A DNA stretch of 64,000 nucleotides from Hymenopus coronatus (Eukaryota; Arthropoda; Insecta; Mantodea; Hymenopodidae). Shown one piece after another: positions 1 through 11,067 of this stretch (position 1 is its first letter; every line of letters begins with the position of its first letter). The stretch is from contig CM060893.1 in the NCBI GenBank assembly GCA_030762935.1, forward strand, positions 9,592,001-9,656,000. The letters run 5' to 3'. The notes beneath the pieces are model-generated. The model ran no database searches. It was not told the origin of the DNA and was given only the letters and a program-made list of their open reading frames with translations. The translations under genes and the position numbers were made by a program.

Positions 1-285
1 TCTGAAATCTATTTTCTGTAGAAATTGATTCATTCTGAATATAAGGCGAGGTAGCACTGAATGAAGTGGACTTTGAGAGAAATGCATCATATTCTGTTAT
101 TCAGTGAAATTTGTTTTAAATGTTTCAGCACTTTTTACGTGCCATGAAATGCAAGCCCTTATTTTTTAAAAAAATAAACAGCCTGTATGAAATGTGCTCA
201 TGTTGCTCTATTTTTTTCTACCTTACATGTTATGCTGTTCAGTGATTAATATAATTACTAATTTAAATACAAAATTAAATTCCTC

Positions 286-518
286 TGTTTTTTTGTTTTG
301 TTTTTTTTTGGTAGTTTAACATCCTTTAATCTGGTTTGGTCATATCGGACGAAGTCAATTGAGGATATGATGCTCAAATGATCTTGGGTCCATGGAGCTT
401 AAAGTTACTCGACATTCGTCTTCTCAAGATAAGGGAAAATCCCTTAACGAGATTCGAACTCATGACCTTTTGAACGTGAGGCAGACATGCTACCACCATG
501 CTACCCAGGCGGGCTCCT
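286..518 (-). repeat. SINE-3 copy, tRNA-Val-like head
   Basis: On the minus strand the right end reads as a tRNA-like head with A-box TAGCATGGTGGTAGCA and B-box GAGTTCGAATC, and CAC at the anticodon position as in tRNA-Val. The body runs leftward to a T-rich tract near 286-310, which would be the poly-A tail. A second copy lies at 44441-44682. It is a SINE head, not a tRNA gene, because the acceptor stem does not close. Confidence 0.6.
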
Positions 519-1535
519 ATGTTTTTACTGAACTTCTTTAGCTTTTTTTTTTTTTTTTTTTCACAAGAATGCCATTACAGGAATAATTATTATTTTGTTT
601 TGTATTTTGAATGTTTAATTTATTGGGTTGTATATGTAATTATCATATCTGCTTGTAGTTCAAACTGGCTTTGCCTTAGAAAACAGAAGACATGACCAAC
701 AAAACTATTTAGGATCATACACCCACAGAGCCATAATTCACTTTTATGCACTACACTTTACCATTAATATGTCTCAGACATTTTTAATGCTCTATTTAGA
801 GAATGTTTCGGCTCCTGCTTTAATTATATTTTCTTTTAAAGTAAAGCTAAAACTTCTCTTGCCTTCAGTTTGTTGATGCAGATTATTTATATTAGTATTT
901 GGTGCACATGGTTTACACGAAATGGAATGTATTGTCTACAACACTTGCATCTCTCGTGGTGACTCAGGCAGATACATTCTTAGCTCTCATTTACTTGGTG
1001 TATTTTTCATGTATAATTACTATCCAAAATGCTACATTTAACTCTATGTAATAAGTTCACGGAAAGTTGAAAGTATGAAATCCACTTTTGCTCTTAAGAA
1101 ATAATAAAAAGTATCTTCAATTTGAATCTACTAACTTCATCAAACAAGATGTATTCACTTGGGCTTGCATATCATTAGATGAGACTGGCGTGCGCCATGA
1201 AAACTTAAGTACTTTTTTTTTTTTTTTGACTTGTATGATACTTTGAACAGCATTTCACGGAAGAGCTATTGCTCAAAACATACTTCTCAACAAGGATTAT
1301 ATAAATAGGATTCATAAGTAGGAAATGAAGTAAGGTAAACTGCAAGGGTATGTAACACTTATCCACATCCATTGACTTTAGACCCTTGGTTTACATGGCT
1401 AATAGCTTTGCAGGCTACCATCATTAAAGGGAGTTTAAGTATTTAAGTTTGCTTTCTAGGGCATAAAAAGTTTGCAGTATGTTTTCTGAAAATATGTGAA
1501 CAGAAGCTAACATAAAGACTTCTTAATTGTTCCAG
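519..1535. other. Intronic or intergenic DNA upstream of the ZNF1 micro-exon
   Basis: AT-rich DNA with T tracts near 541-561 and 1213-1227. I see no convincing coding segment. It is probably intron of ZNF1, since the next exon starts with a phase-0 acceptor and its upstream partner must lie left of the window. Confidence 0.4.
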
Positions 1536-1576
1536 GATAAAGTGTCTGAGGAGTTCATATTACCGGAATCAACAAG
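1536..1576 (+). CDS. ZNF1 micro-exon (41 nt) of a C2H2 zinc-finger gene
   Basis: The segment is bounded by TTCCAG at 1530-1535 and GTAAGA from 1577. Read in phase 0 it encodes DKVSEEFILPEST plus two bases (AG) of an arginine codon. Joining AG to the A that opens the finger exon at 6370 gives R-LDTEVVRN in frame. The micro-exon of ZNF2 (27536-27585) has the same design: it ends SEAT plus AG, is followed by GTAAGG, and continues R-LDAKATRN. Length modulo 3 is 2 in both. The shared junction makes this a real exon despite its size. It links an upstream N-terminal exon, outside the window, to the finger array. Exon use is inferred from paralogy and splice signals; there is no transcript evidence here. 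Confidence 0.7.
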
Positions 1577-2494
1577 GTAAGACTCTGAATATCTCAGAAA
1601 AACTTTTGCTTCATTATATTAACATTGCTGTATCTCCAGCTTTTGACATTTTGCACGACCAAGAGAGGCATTGTTGCATACCTGTTCATTGAATGCAAAC
1701 AAGGAAAGCTGTAATGTTGACTTAAAGGATAGCATCATGCAGTAAATTGCTTAAAGACAACACCTGGACTAAAGCAAACAACTGTTCACAGCATGTACTC
1801 CATTTACAACAGAATTGACAACATAGTCAAAAATGGAGTGCATGCACATGGGGAAGAAGCATGTGATTGGTCCTGCATTAACCCAGCACTACAAACTTGC
1901 TGATTTGTGTTTCTTTTCTTTTGCACTGGGGTTTGCATGTAGCACAGCTCAAAACCGCAACAGTGAATTACATGTATTAAAAATGTTACAGAAAATCAAA
2001 CTAAAGTGCTGATGTATCTATTGAAATAAATCTGAATATCTTCCTTTACTGTGGAAGTCATAGCACTATGGTGGTTTTTCTGTTATATACCACCTCTTTA
2101 GTCACTCTCACCAAACATCAGGGCTGTAGATAGTGTGGCAGTACAATAGTGAATGAATTAAAGAATTTATTTCTTCTTCTTTATAACAATTTTACAGATT
2201 TCACCTAGTTTAAGTGGTAATTGCACCCTAGGGCTCTAGACATCTTAATACACTGGTTATATTGTGTATGATGGCCCTTCACCGTCAGCTCTTTATTTTG
2301 CCCACCTAGTTTCCTTTTCTTTCCTTACTTAAATATTCATTTCTTCTTAGCATATGCTATCTTTTTCCATTTAGTTGTTCTTTTTTGTATCCTTCCTGAC
2401 ACCACTTTCTTAATCTCACATCTCCCCTTTTTCTTGTTTGGTCTTCCCCCTTACTTCTGATTACCCAACTATTTGGTCACCCTTAGCAATGTAT

Positions 2495-2745
2495 AGTTGA
2501 TATCTGTGGTGTAGTGTTTACCATGCTAGCTTCATATACCCAAGGTTCTCTCCTAGCAGAGGATGATGGATTTTTTTTGGTGTAAAATCCTTAGCATGGC
2601 TTCCTTTGGCCCCATGTCGTGGATTTACAGCACATAAAAGAACCTCAAGATTGATAAAGAGGCCTCTGAGCAAAATTAAGTGGCCTTTTACACTCAGTAT
2701 AGAATGGGACACTAAGAACCACAGTAGTTAAAGAGCATCCATAAA
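2495..2745 (+). repeat. SINE-1 copy (tRNA-derived)
   Basis: It starts with a tRNA-like A-box (TGTGGTGTAGTGTTTACCATG) and shares the family body: a cue around AGGATGATGGATTTTTTT, then AGCATGGCTTCCTTTGG, then GAGGCCTCTGAGCAAAATTAA. It ends at AGTTAAAGAGCATCCATAAATA. At least seven other copies lie in this window, in both orientations. Confidence 0.75.
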
Positions 2746-2939
2746 TAACACTCTACTTCATTTTGTTTTTGGCAAAGTATCTCTTTCTTTTGCTATTATC
2801 CCTTCTGTTCTAGGCTGTGTTTCACCTATTGCTTTCTCTATCACTATTATTTCATGTCCTCTTTGCTATATAATATCTTCTCTTCTCTCATACTGTTCAC
2901 TTGTATCATCTCACACTTTGTCCCATTCACCTTTTCCTT

Positions 2940-3165
2940 ACTAACTCTTGGACTTACTTCCCTCTCCGGGCACTTCATTTGATTCCACTTCTGCTGTTGG
3001 TTCCTCATGTCATTGTTTGCTGAGTGCCCTTTCTTTCCTTTGTGGACAAAGTGGTGCATGGGGCTGGTGTCCTCTGCCATGGCATTCCACTGGTGCTCCA
3101 ACTTCATTCCATGTATCTTCAGTGTCCTAGGAGTAAAAGTGGGTGTTATGCACTATAAAACAAAA
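2940..3165 (+). repeat. Degenerate MetaSINE-like copy
   Basis: The segment TGTGGACAAAGTGGTGCA, CATTCCACTGGTGCTCCA and the tail GGGTGTTATGCACTA match in order the better copy at 49810-50055. The tRNA-like head is not clear. Old, diverged copy. Confidence 0.45.
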
Positions 3166-3349
3166 CAAAAAAAAATTCTCTTGAGGGCATGGTACCTCTG
3201 GTTGGAATTATGTTTGCTAGGTAAACTAAGAAAAAGTGACGTGTACCATTCACCTGACTTTCACTACCTATTGTGCTTACAAAATAACTTCTATCTACCT
3301 CATGCTTATCAAGACAAACATTAACAGAATGGTGTTATTACTTAGTTTC

Positions 3350-3690
3350 TTATAATTAAAAAGCAACTAAGGGAATAAGCTAGGCTAAAATGATAGTAAA
3401 ATGTTTTAAAAGCTGTCACTGTGCGATTGTCTTTTAAATTTGTTTTCTTTGATGGGCAGGAGTAAAACTAAAGAAACACAGATAGCCTCTGTATAAGATA
3501 TAAACTGTGTGTTTTGACGAGATATGCAATTTTTTGTGGAGTAAGGTTTTGTCTATTTCTTGATGGTTTACCAGTTATGAAAAACTCATCCAGAATGCAG
3601 AGGAATTCAGAGGCTATTCCCACCAAATTGAAGATATCCTTTGATCTGCTGTACCTCTCAGCCGCACAGTCATATATCATGCACGTAACA
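3350..3690 (-). repeat. Family R fragment
   Basis: Phrases such as GGGAATAAGCTAGGCTAAA, TTTACCAGTTATG and GAGGCTATTCCCACCAAATTGAAGAT correspond to the minus-strand body of the repeat best seen at 40739-42187 and 62415-62960. No terminal hairpin is present. Confidence 0.5.
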
Positions 3691-4054
3691 TTTTGAATAT
3701 ACTCTTTTCTCCTTGGCTTTTTTCCTGTCATGTTTCTCATATTAGCTGCTTCATTTGAGTTCTTTATACAAATGTTAGGTTTTTGTGAAAAAAATTATCT
3801 ATTCCTTTTAACTTTTTTTGCACTTCACAGGATTTCATTCCATGTTTGTATTTGTAAACTTCACCATCATGCTCTTCCTCTTATTTTACCGACTCTGAAT
3901 GTATCACACATTTCATATTCTCAGTTAGAATCCTAGTTTCTTCACTTCCTGCCATGCTCCAACTCTTCATCTCTCTTCAATCCTGGTAATTATTAAATTT
4001 TATTATTTGCTTCTGTCTTCCTTATTCTCCATGTTTCTTTCCATATCCTGTGCG

Positions 4055-4300
4055 TTCATTTTTTTTTTTTTTAAATACAGTTCCGGAGTCTGATCGGGAC
4101 TCCAGCGCTGTATACCCTACTTTTTTAATTACCTAATTTGTTTACTTTGATTACTGTATTTCTGTTTTACCTTTTATACACACATACACAAACATAACAC
4201 CTATGCCCAAGGCGGGACTCAAACCCACGATCCCCTGCGCCGCGAAACACCAAAGCGAGACGCTTTGGCGAGCGCGGCCATGGGGACCGGCACACTTAAT
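4055..4300 (-). repeat. SINE-2 copy, inverted, with terminal stem-loop
   Basis: On the minus strand it reads a tRNA-like head (GTCCCCATGGCCGCGCTCGC, then the B-box GTGGGTTTGAGTCCCGCC). It ends in the hairpin CGGAGTCCcgatcaGACTCCG and an A tract (T tract at about 4059-4072 on the plus strand). The plus-strand partner is at 8030-8291. The two copies flank the ZNF1 finger exon in opposite orientation. Confidence 0.7.
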
Positions 4301-4487
4301 ATCTCCAATACCTTATTACCGCCCTTGAATTTCTTCTCTTCCTGTCTAAATTTCTCTGTCAGTTCTTTACTTCTTTATATACTCATCTACCATTTCTCTG
4401 GCTGCCATGTCACTTGTCTACTTTTTCCTCTTATTCTTAGGAGCTCTCTGCTATGCATTTTTCCACCTCTACTAGTTTTTAAGTTCA

Positions 4488-4800
4488 GCATCTTTCAAGG
4501 ATGTGACACGAAAATTTCCAGGACCCCACCCAAAACTATTCTTTACATGGGAAAATTTTAAAAAATGTTTATTTTTCAAAAATGGCTCTTTACGATTTTT
4601 GTTAAAATAGTGCATGTTTAAGATATTTTCAAGACAAATGAAATCTATATTTCAAAATTTGTGGGAGTAGCCTCTGAAGACCTCTTCATTCTGCACCACT
4701 TTTGTATAACTAGTAAACCATCAGAGATAGACAAAAACTGATGTAGAATTTGTTACAGTCTGAACAGGCAGTTCTGTATATACCTTCTTTTTAACACCTG
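4488..4800 (+). repeat. Family R fragment
   Basis: The string CTTTCAAGGATGTGACACGA followed by ACTATTCTTTACATGG, AAAAATGGCTCTTTACGATT and AGTAGCCTCTGAAGACCTC matches the body of family R in plus orientation. The hairpin end is absent. Confidence 0.55.
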
Positions 4801-6369
4801 CTTTTGCTGCTCTGGCACTGCAGGCATGATGTATATACCTGATTTTGTTTGTTCTGGTAGAGGGTTTTTTAAATATATGTATATAAGTGTGGTTGCCCAG
4901 AGACACATTTAGTATACAAATGTTACTATATATTTATTGCAGTAAAGCTATATCTCACTCTCTCAGGCTTGGGAATTGATTGCCATGTGCTCACTAAGAT
5001 GCCATCCCTTTATCAATGCAATGATTCACTTCCGTATAGTGTGTTTGTTGCTTTTGTTACTTTGCTCCTTTATATATGACAAATATCACGTGATCTAACC
5101 CGAGGCATCATGGAACCATTGTGTTGCTTCTATTGGCAGCCCCTAAGCCACAAAGTTTAACCAATGGATGTTTTTTAGGAGAGGAGTGGAGCCTCATGCT
5201 CCGATTACAAGGTATAGCCAAGAGATCTTAAGAGCTTCAAGTTTGCCTGATATAACTAAGATTGCCAAAAAGGATGGGTAGGAGAGTGGGCAATAAACTT
5301 TGTTCGAGCAACTTCTTATGCTAGGTACACAATTCTATTTACAATGTTTTTGGCTTTACAATAAAATCTTAAGAAAGTGAATTTTGTCTTACTTTCTTGA
5401 TTTATACTTTCTTTTAACTTATTATTGTTAGGGATAGCTCTTACCCTGCCTTACATTAGATTGTGTTCAGAATACGTTTTGTGTGAAAAACTTCTCTCTA
5501 CTCTCTTTTATTATACAGAACTTTCCATGTAACCACTAATTCTGCAGTAAATTATACCACTCTACTTCACAGAACAATTTTTTTCTGATCCTTCTGTTAT
5601 ACCTTCACAAACTTCTCTTCTTTGCTGTTATTTGTTTTGCTGCTGCCACGTGTAATTTTACTATGCAGTCTCAATACACTTTGTTGATTTTTCATCTTCT
5701 ACCAGAGTCTTGTAGTGATTTGCTAGGCTCTTTCAGTTATTTTACATATGTATTTAAAATTATATATTTATATTGATCATTTGTTACCTTTTCTGTGAAA
5801 TTTCTTTTTACCATGAGATTTTGCTTTACAGGTTTTATATCATTTTGTTGTGTTTAAAATGTTACAAATATATGCATTTGCTTTATATTTTCTTTCATTT
5901 ATTTATATAATTTTATATAATTGATTTATACTATTGTTTTCATATTCATGTACATTTATGAATTTATTTTTAACTAATTATCCTTGGATCGGTTGCTGTT
6001 TCAACAGTAAGCAGAGAAAGTTATTGGAATGTAACTCATCAGCTTTTTCCTTTTTTTTTTTTTTTTTCCAATATTTTGTAGTAACAGTTTATGGTCAGGT
6101 GAGCTTTGTGTAGTACATCTGTTTTAGCTAAGTCTTAATCATTCAAAAAAGAAACATGTTTTTTGTTCCTTTGGATTTGTATACATTCAACTTTTATCTA
6201 CACCCCCCTCCCCATACCAACTTTATTGTGTCTCTGTCTACCTTCCTGTGCCTCTCAACTGTATCTTCCAATTATCTTTGTTTTGTCCATGTCTTCTTTC
6301 ACTCTTGATACCTTTCCTCCGTTTGTCTCTTTATCTTCCTCTCACTAGTGTATTGCTTCCACATTTCAG
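4801..6369. other. ZNF1 intron, right part
   Basis: AT-rich intron sequence that runs to the acceptor CACATTTCAG ending at 6369. A T tract lies at 6052-6068. An open frame running from 6248 into the finger exon is intron read-through and not part of the protein. No other coding signal seen. Confidence 0.5.
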
Positions 6370-7735
6370 ATTGGATACAGAAGTAGTGAGGAACTATGAA
6401 CCTAGTATCATCAGTGCAGGTATAGATAAGGGCATTTTAAAACAGAGAGAACATGGAAGTCCTTGTCACAGAAAATCTAATACTGACAGAGATGATATCA
6501 AAGAGACATTGTATGTGGATGGTAAAGTGCCACACAGATGTGAAATGTGTGACCAAAGCTTCGGTAAAGCATTGGATCTGCAAAGCCACTCTGTAATTCA
6601 TAGGAGCCAACAAACATACCAGTGCAAAGTTTGTGAAAAAACTTTCATTAGTGCGGTGGGTTTGAAAAGGCATAATATATGTCATAAAGACGCACGGCCA
6701 TTTAAATGTGATAAGTGTGAAAAGAGGTTTAAAAAGGCAGCATATCTGAAAGCACATATTTTAGTTCATGATGGCATACGACCATATAAATGTGATACTT
6801 GTAAAAAGTGCTTTAGTAAGTCATCACATTTGAAAGTGCACAATTTAATTCACGAGGGTAAAAAGCCCCATACATGTCAAATATGCCAGAAGAGCTTTAG
6901 TTATGCATCAAATTTGAAAGCACATAATTTAATTCATGAAGGCACAAGACCCTATAAATGTGAAATTTGTGATAAAAGCTTTTATAAAACATCAGGTTTG
7001 AAAGCGCACAGTTTAATTCATGAAGGCAAAAGGCAATTCAAATGTGACAAATGTGATAAGAGCTTTATTACAGCATCAAATTTGAAAACTCATAATTTAT
7101 TTCATGATGGCAGGAAGCCTCACAAGTGTGAAACTTGTGGTAAGAGCTTTGTTCAGATGTCGCACTTGAAAGCTCATAAACTACTTCATGAGGGTGTAAC
7201 CCCATTTAGTTGTCAAATCTGTGAAAAGAGGTTTACTACAGCATCACATCTAAGATCACATAGTTTTACTCATGAGGGTGTAAGGCCTCACAAATGTCGA
7301 ATTTGTGAGAAGGGCTTCATCCGCCCATCAGATTTGAGAACACACACTTTAATTCATGAGGGTAAAAGGCCTCATAAGTGCGAGCACTGTGATAAGAGTT
7401 TTATCTCAGCAGCACACCTGAAATCACACACTTATATTCATGAGGGCATAAGGCCCCATAAATGTACCCAATGCGAAAAGACATTCATCACTGCATATAG
7501 GCTAAAAATACATAACTTAGATCATGAGGGCAAGAGGCCACACAAATGTGAACAGTGTAATAAGAGCTTCAGCATGGCATCGCATCTGAAAGATCATAAT
7601 TTAATTCATGAGGGTAAAAGACCATACAAGTGTAGTATTTGTGAAAAGACTTTCATCAGGGCATCACATATGAAAGCTCATAATTCAACTCACAAACGTA
7701 ACAATTCACACTGTGTCAAACTATTGAGCAATTAG
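6370..7735 (+). CDS. ZNF1 terminal exon: 14 tandem C2H2 zinc fingers
   Basis: Acceptor CACATTTCAG precedes 6370. The first base completes an arginine codon begun in the 41-nt exon, then 454 codons run to TAG at 7733-7735. After about 55 residues of low-complexity acidic/basic lead-in come 14 fingers of the form C-x2-C-x12-H-x3-H, from HRCEMC to YKCSIC, each about 28 residues (84 bp). All 14 keep the four zinc ligands. The usual TGEKP linker is replaced by HEGKRP, HEGIRP and relatives. The fingers differ from one another more than those of ZNF2 and ZNF3, so this array looks older or less homogenised. Role by family: nuclear DNA-binding protein, probably a transcriptional regulator; target unknown. 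The exon before the micro-exon is off the left edge, so the N-terminus is missing. Confidence 0.9.
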
Positions 7736-7869
7736 CGTAGCCATCAGATTTGAAGAAACATAATCTAATTGAAACATTTTATACTTAATATATGTATTAT
7801 ATTTGGATACTTAGATCCTTGTTATTACTTACGTGTTGTAATACAAATTTTATACATTATACAATATAA

Positions 7870-7875
7870 AATAAA
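7870..7875 (+). terminator. Candidate poly(A) signal of ZNF1
   Basis: AATAAA lies 135 nt past the stop codon, in an AT-rich 3' UTR with a GT-rich stretch (GCATGTGTTTGTCAG) just after it. It is the first canonical hexamer after the stop that I see. Confidence 0.5.
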
Positions 7876-8029
7876 GCATGTGTTTGTCAGAAAATGTTTT
7901 AGATTTATTAAGTAAAAGTGGAAAATCCTTAGGCAAGTTTTAAGCAGTGCAGAGTATTAAAGAAATTCTTGTTAGTCTCTTCGATGCCTCATGCTATATT
8001 TTGTGACTAACATATTCATCACAGCAAAT

Positions 8030-8259
8030 CTTAATGCAACCGGTCCCCATGGCCGTGCTCGCCAAGGCGTCCCGCTTTGGTGCTTCGTAGCGCTGGGGAT
8101 CGTGGGTTCGAGTCCCGCCTTGGGCATGGGTGTTATATGTTTTTGTTGTAGAAGTAAGAAAACAGTAATACCATGGCAAAACAAGGTAAAAAGAAAAAAA
8201 AAAAAAGGTAAATAAAAGTAGGGTATACAGTGCCGGAGTCCTGATCAGACTCCGGTACT

Positions 8260-8291
<32 letters not shown>
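8030..8291 (+). repeat. SINE-2 copy with terminal stem-loop and poly-A
   Basis: The head has CCATGGCCGTGCTCGCCAAGG and a B-box in GTGGGTTCGAGTCCCGCC. The 3' end is a strong hairpin, CCGGAGTCCtgatcaGACTCCGG, followed by a run of about 27 A. This is the best copy of the family. It is not a tRNA gene: there is no closing acceptor stem, and it has a retroposon tail. Confidence 0.75.
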
Positions 8292-8292
<1 letters not shown>

Positions 8293-8299
8293 TGCATAT

Positions 8300-9054
8300 T
8301 CTGAAAACTTGTGTGTTTTATAATGTAGCACATATTGGTAATTCACTAAGATTTGAGCATAAATATTTATATAAATAGATGTTTGCTTTTTGCAAGTGAA
8401 TAGGAAACCAATGAGAATTTATTAATACCTCTCTTTAGGATTTCCCAAAATGATTTACTCTTTTCAATACTGCTTGAGCTAAAAGCAACATATTCAAATG
8501 TTTCCTATCTCTACTGTTTCATATTAGATTTCCAGGACTTCCTTTAGGATTTGCAACACTAATTTATCACAAATTCAAAACTAGTTTGAGCCAAAACCAA
8601 AAGAGCCACATTAAACATTCTGAATTGTTTCTCTATTTAACATTATGCTTTTTGGACAAGTCCCTCCAAATTTAACAGGTTATTTACATCAAGTAATCTG
8701 ATAAGAAAATGAATGTCAAACAGCATTCTAAATGTAACAGGTCTTTTGCATACATTTTTTATTGCCTATTCGCAAATGTCAAATCATATAAAATTACAAA
8801 AAATAAAAACAACAAAGCATCATTTTTTTTTTTGGTTATAATAAATCAACATAAGTGTAGGTTTAACTAACCTTTCAATTTTAATAACAGAGAAGCAGAT
8901 GAACTGCAATACACTATTTAAATGTTTGAAAATAACATTTAGCAATCCATTATTCAATCTGTGTATAACTGCAGCATGACTTGAAATAATGATTAATTCT
9001 GATTTTGTGGTATGTAAAAATTCCAATTTTATAGATCTTATGTGTATGAAATAA
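8300..9054. other. Intergenic DNA
   Basis: AT-rich sequence with no gene or repeat that I can place. Open frames here are short and low-complexity. Confidence 0.4.
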
Positions 9055-9335
9055 AATTAAGTGCTCTTTAACTGCTGTGGTTCTCAGCATCCCATTCAAT
9101 ATTGGGCGTGAAAGATCTTTTAATTTTGCTCAGAGGCCTTTCTATCAGGATTGAGGTTCTTTTACATGCCGTAAAGCTATGACACCAGACCAACAGCTTT
9201 ACTTGCCTTCCAAAGGAAGCCATGCAATGGATTTTTATGCCAGAAAAAATTCATCGTCCTCTGCTATGTTTGAACTGCGACCTTGGGTATATGAAGTTTG
9301 CAGGTAACCATTATACCAGGCAGGGCAACACATGT
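9055..9335 (-). repeat. SINE-1 copy, inverted
   Basis: The plus strand begins CTCTTTAACTGCTGTGGTTC and runs through GAGGCCTTTCTATCAGG, AGGAAGCCATGCAATGG and TATGTTTGAACTGCGACC to the reversed A-box region ending in ACCATTATACCAGGC. Complete copy. Confidence 0.75.
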
Positions 9336-11039
9336 GAATGTGAAAATTCCACTAACAATAACTAATTAGCCATATACAATTGAACTGCAGAATATTATCA
9401 GTTTGAACTGTAACTTAGAGAACATGACAAATTCATTTTTAACTAAGTACAAGTGTGATACAACTTAGATTTTTAATATCTTTCCAGCTGTATTTCTATT
9501 AATTTTATTTTTCTTTGTTAATTTTTCATTTTAATCTAAAATAGCATGTTGAAATTTTCAACAGAATAAACAACAAAAACATATTGTTTGTTGTCCTTTA
9601 GCAAAACCTGAGAGCTCACAGGTCTTAAAGACAGCGTTGGTCACCTCTTATCTATCATGCCTGCAATTTGGAGTCAAAATGCTTTTCTAGTATTGTCATT
9701 CGGATACCAGGAGGATTGGTGCCCTTTATGAAATTCATTGAAACAATTTGGCGCAGAACAGCCCACCATATTGAATGTGTTAAATGAAAGTGTTGTAACA
9801 TTTGCAATGAACTTACATTTACCATGTGCTACATAAAGAGAATCTGAAGTTTGAAGTGGTTAAACTGTTCTTGAACCAAAATAACAGATGGCTATATCCT
9901 CTCATGGCTTAGCCAATAAGATTACTTCACAAACTCCAGGAAGTAATAGCCAAAATACTTGTCCAGGAAATAATATATCATACCACCTTACACCAATCCT
10001 TTTTTACTGGGTTGCCAAGAAGCACAGTCCTGTAAGGATGACAGACTCTCCATATGTAAACAAAGCCAACACACCTGATCATTTTCAGTGCATCAATATT
10101 GATGCACTAATTTCCAAAATGTCCTGAGATAAATATTTATCTACCATTGCCTTGAATACTATATATATCCCAGTATAGAAAGCATATTGCTTTTATATTT
10201 GCAGGCCTGACCTACGAGCTGCGTAGATGTTCTTTTGGGATGAGTATCTCTTGGATTTAGATTTTTAAGAGTCACACCTGTTAGTTTTGAAAATACAAGT
10301 ACATTTTTAACTCAGTACCTAGGAGATTTTTTAAACCATAGATAATGATTTTCAGGAGCTAAATATACTTTGTCAGTGCATAACCAAGGCATGACTGATT
10401 TTTTTAGGATATGTTAGTAAAAAGGCAATACAACCTAGTGAAGATAAGATTAGAGCTATTAAAACAAATCTTAATCAAGTGAGGAAGTTCATGAACATTT
10501 TAAACTTTCACTCAAGGTTTATTTCAAAATATCTATAGAAATGGCCTCATATAAAAGTTATTACAAAAATAGGAATGGGGGAAACAGCATTTTATTTTGA
10601 AAAAATATAAAAAATTGTTTAGAAAGACAATGTTAAAGTGTCCAAGGAATGTACATAACTTATATAGATGCTTCCTTTAGACGTTGCAGAAGGTTTGGTT
10701 TACAGAAAACTTTGATGAACAACTTGTGGTACTAGCTTGAGAGGTTCAGCAAGCACAGAGGTTTCAATGATGGAGCTTGAAATTGGAAGTATTAATTATG
10801 TTCTGATTAAATTTATATGTCTGTCAAAGAGAATTTGAAATTTTCTTATAACATGACAGTTTTACCATGGTAAAACGATACAAATTAACAAGCTCAAATC
10901 TGTCAAGGCATTTCTGTAGGTTCTAAGTAATCCACATTGCTGAGGATTGCCAACTGCTGCATGGAATATATTTCTAATTACCATGTAAGTGCTAAGCCAG
11001 CAGTGATAGAGGAAGGTTTTGTCTTGAGAGGTGCTCCTG
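9336..11039. other. Intergenic DNA before the 2A LINE
   Basis: I see no gene. A 79-codon open frame at 9888-10127 has no recognisable domain and no splice or codon support. The left edge of the LINE may reach into 10930-11040, where purine-rich sequence like its 5' UTR begins. Confidence 0.35.
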
Positions 11040-11067
11040 TGGTGAAGGAAGAAGGATCTAAGTCACG

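Noticed and set aside
2847..3324. Overlapping 86- and 105-codon frames on opposite strands
   Set aside because: They fall in a degenerate MetaSINE and show no protein-like conservation.
6248..6369. N-terminal extension of the ZNF1 frame upstream of the acceptor
   Set aside because: It is intron read-through. All three paralogues have an acceptor TTTCAG followed by A-TTG-GA[TA] at the same place.
8041..8130. tRNA-like sequence with B-box GTGGGTTCGAGTCCC
   Set aside because: It has no closing acceptor stem, an inverted copy at 4200-4290 and a poly-A tail, so it is a SINE-2 head and not a tRNA gene.
9888..10127. 79-codon open frame
   Set aside because: No domain, no splice context and no paralogue in the window.
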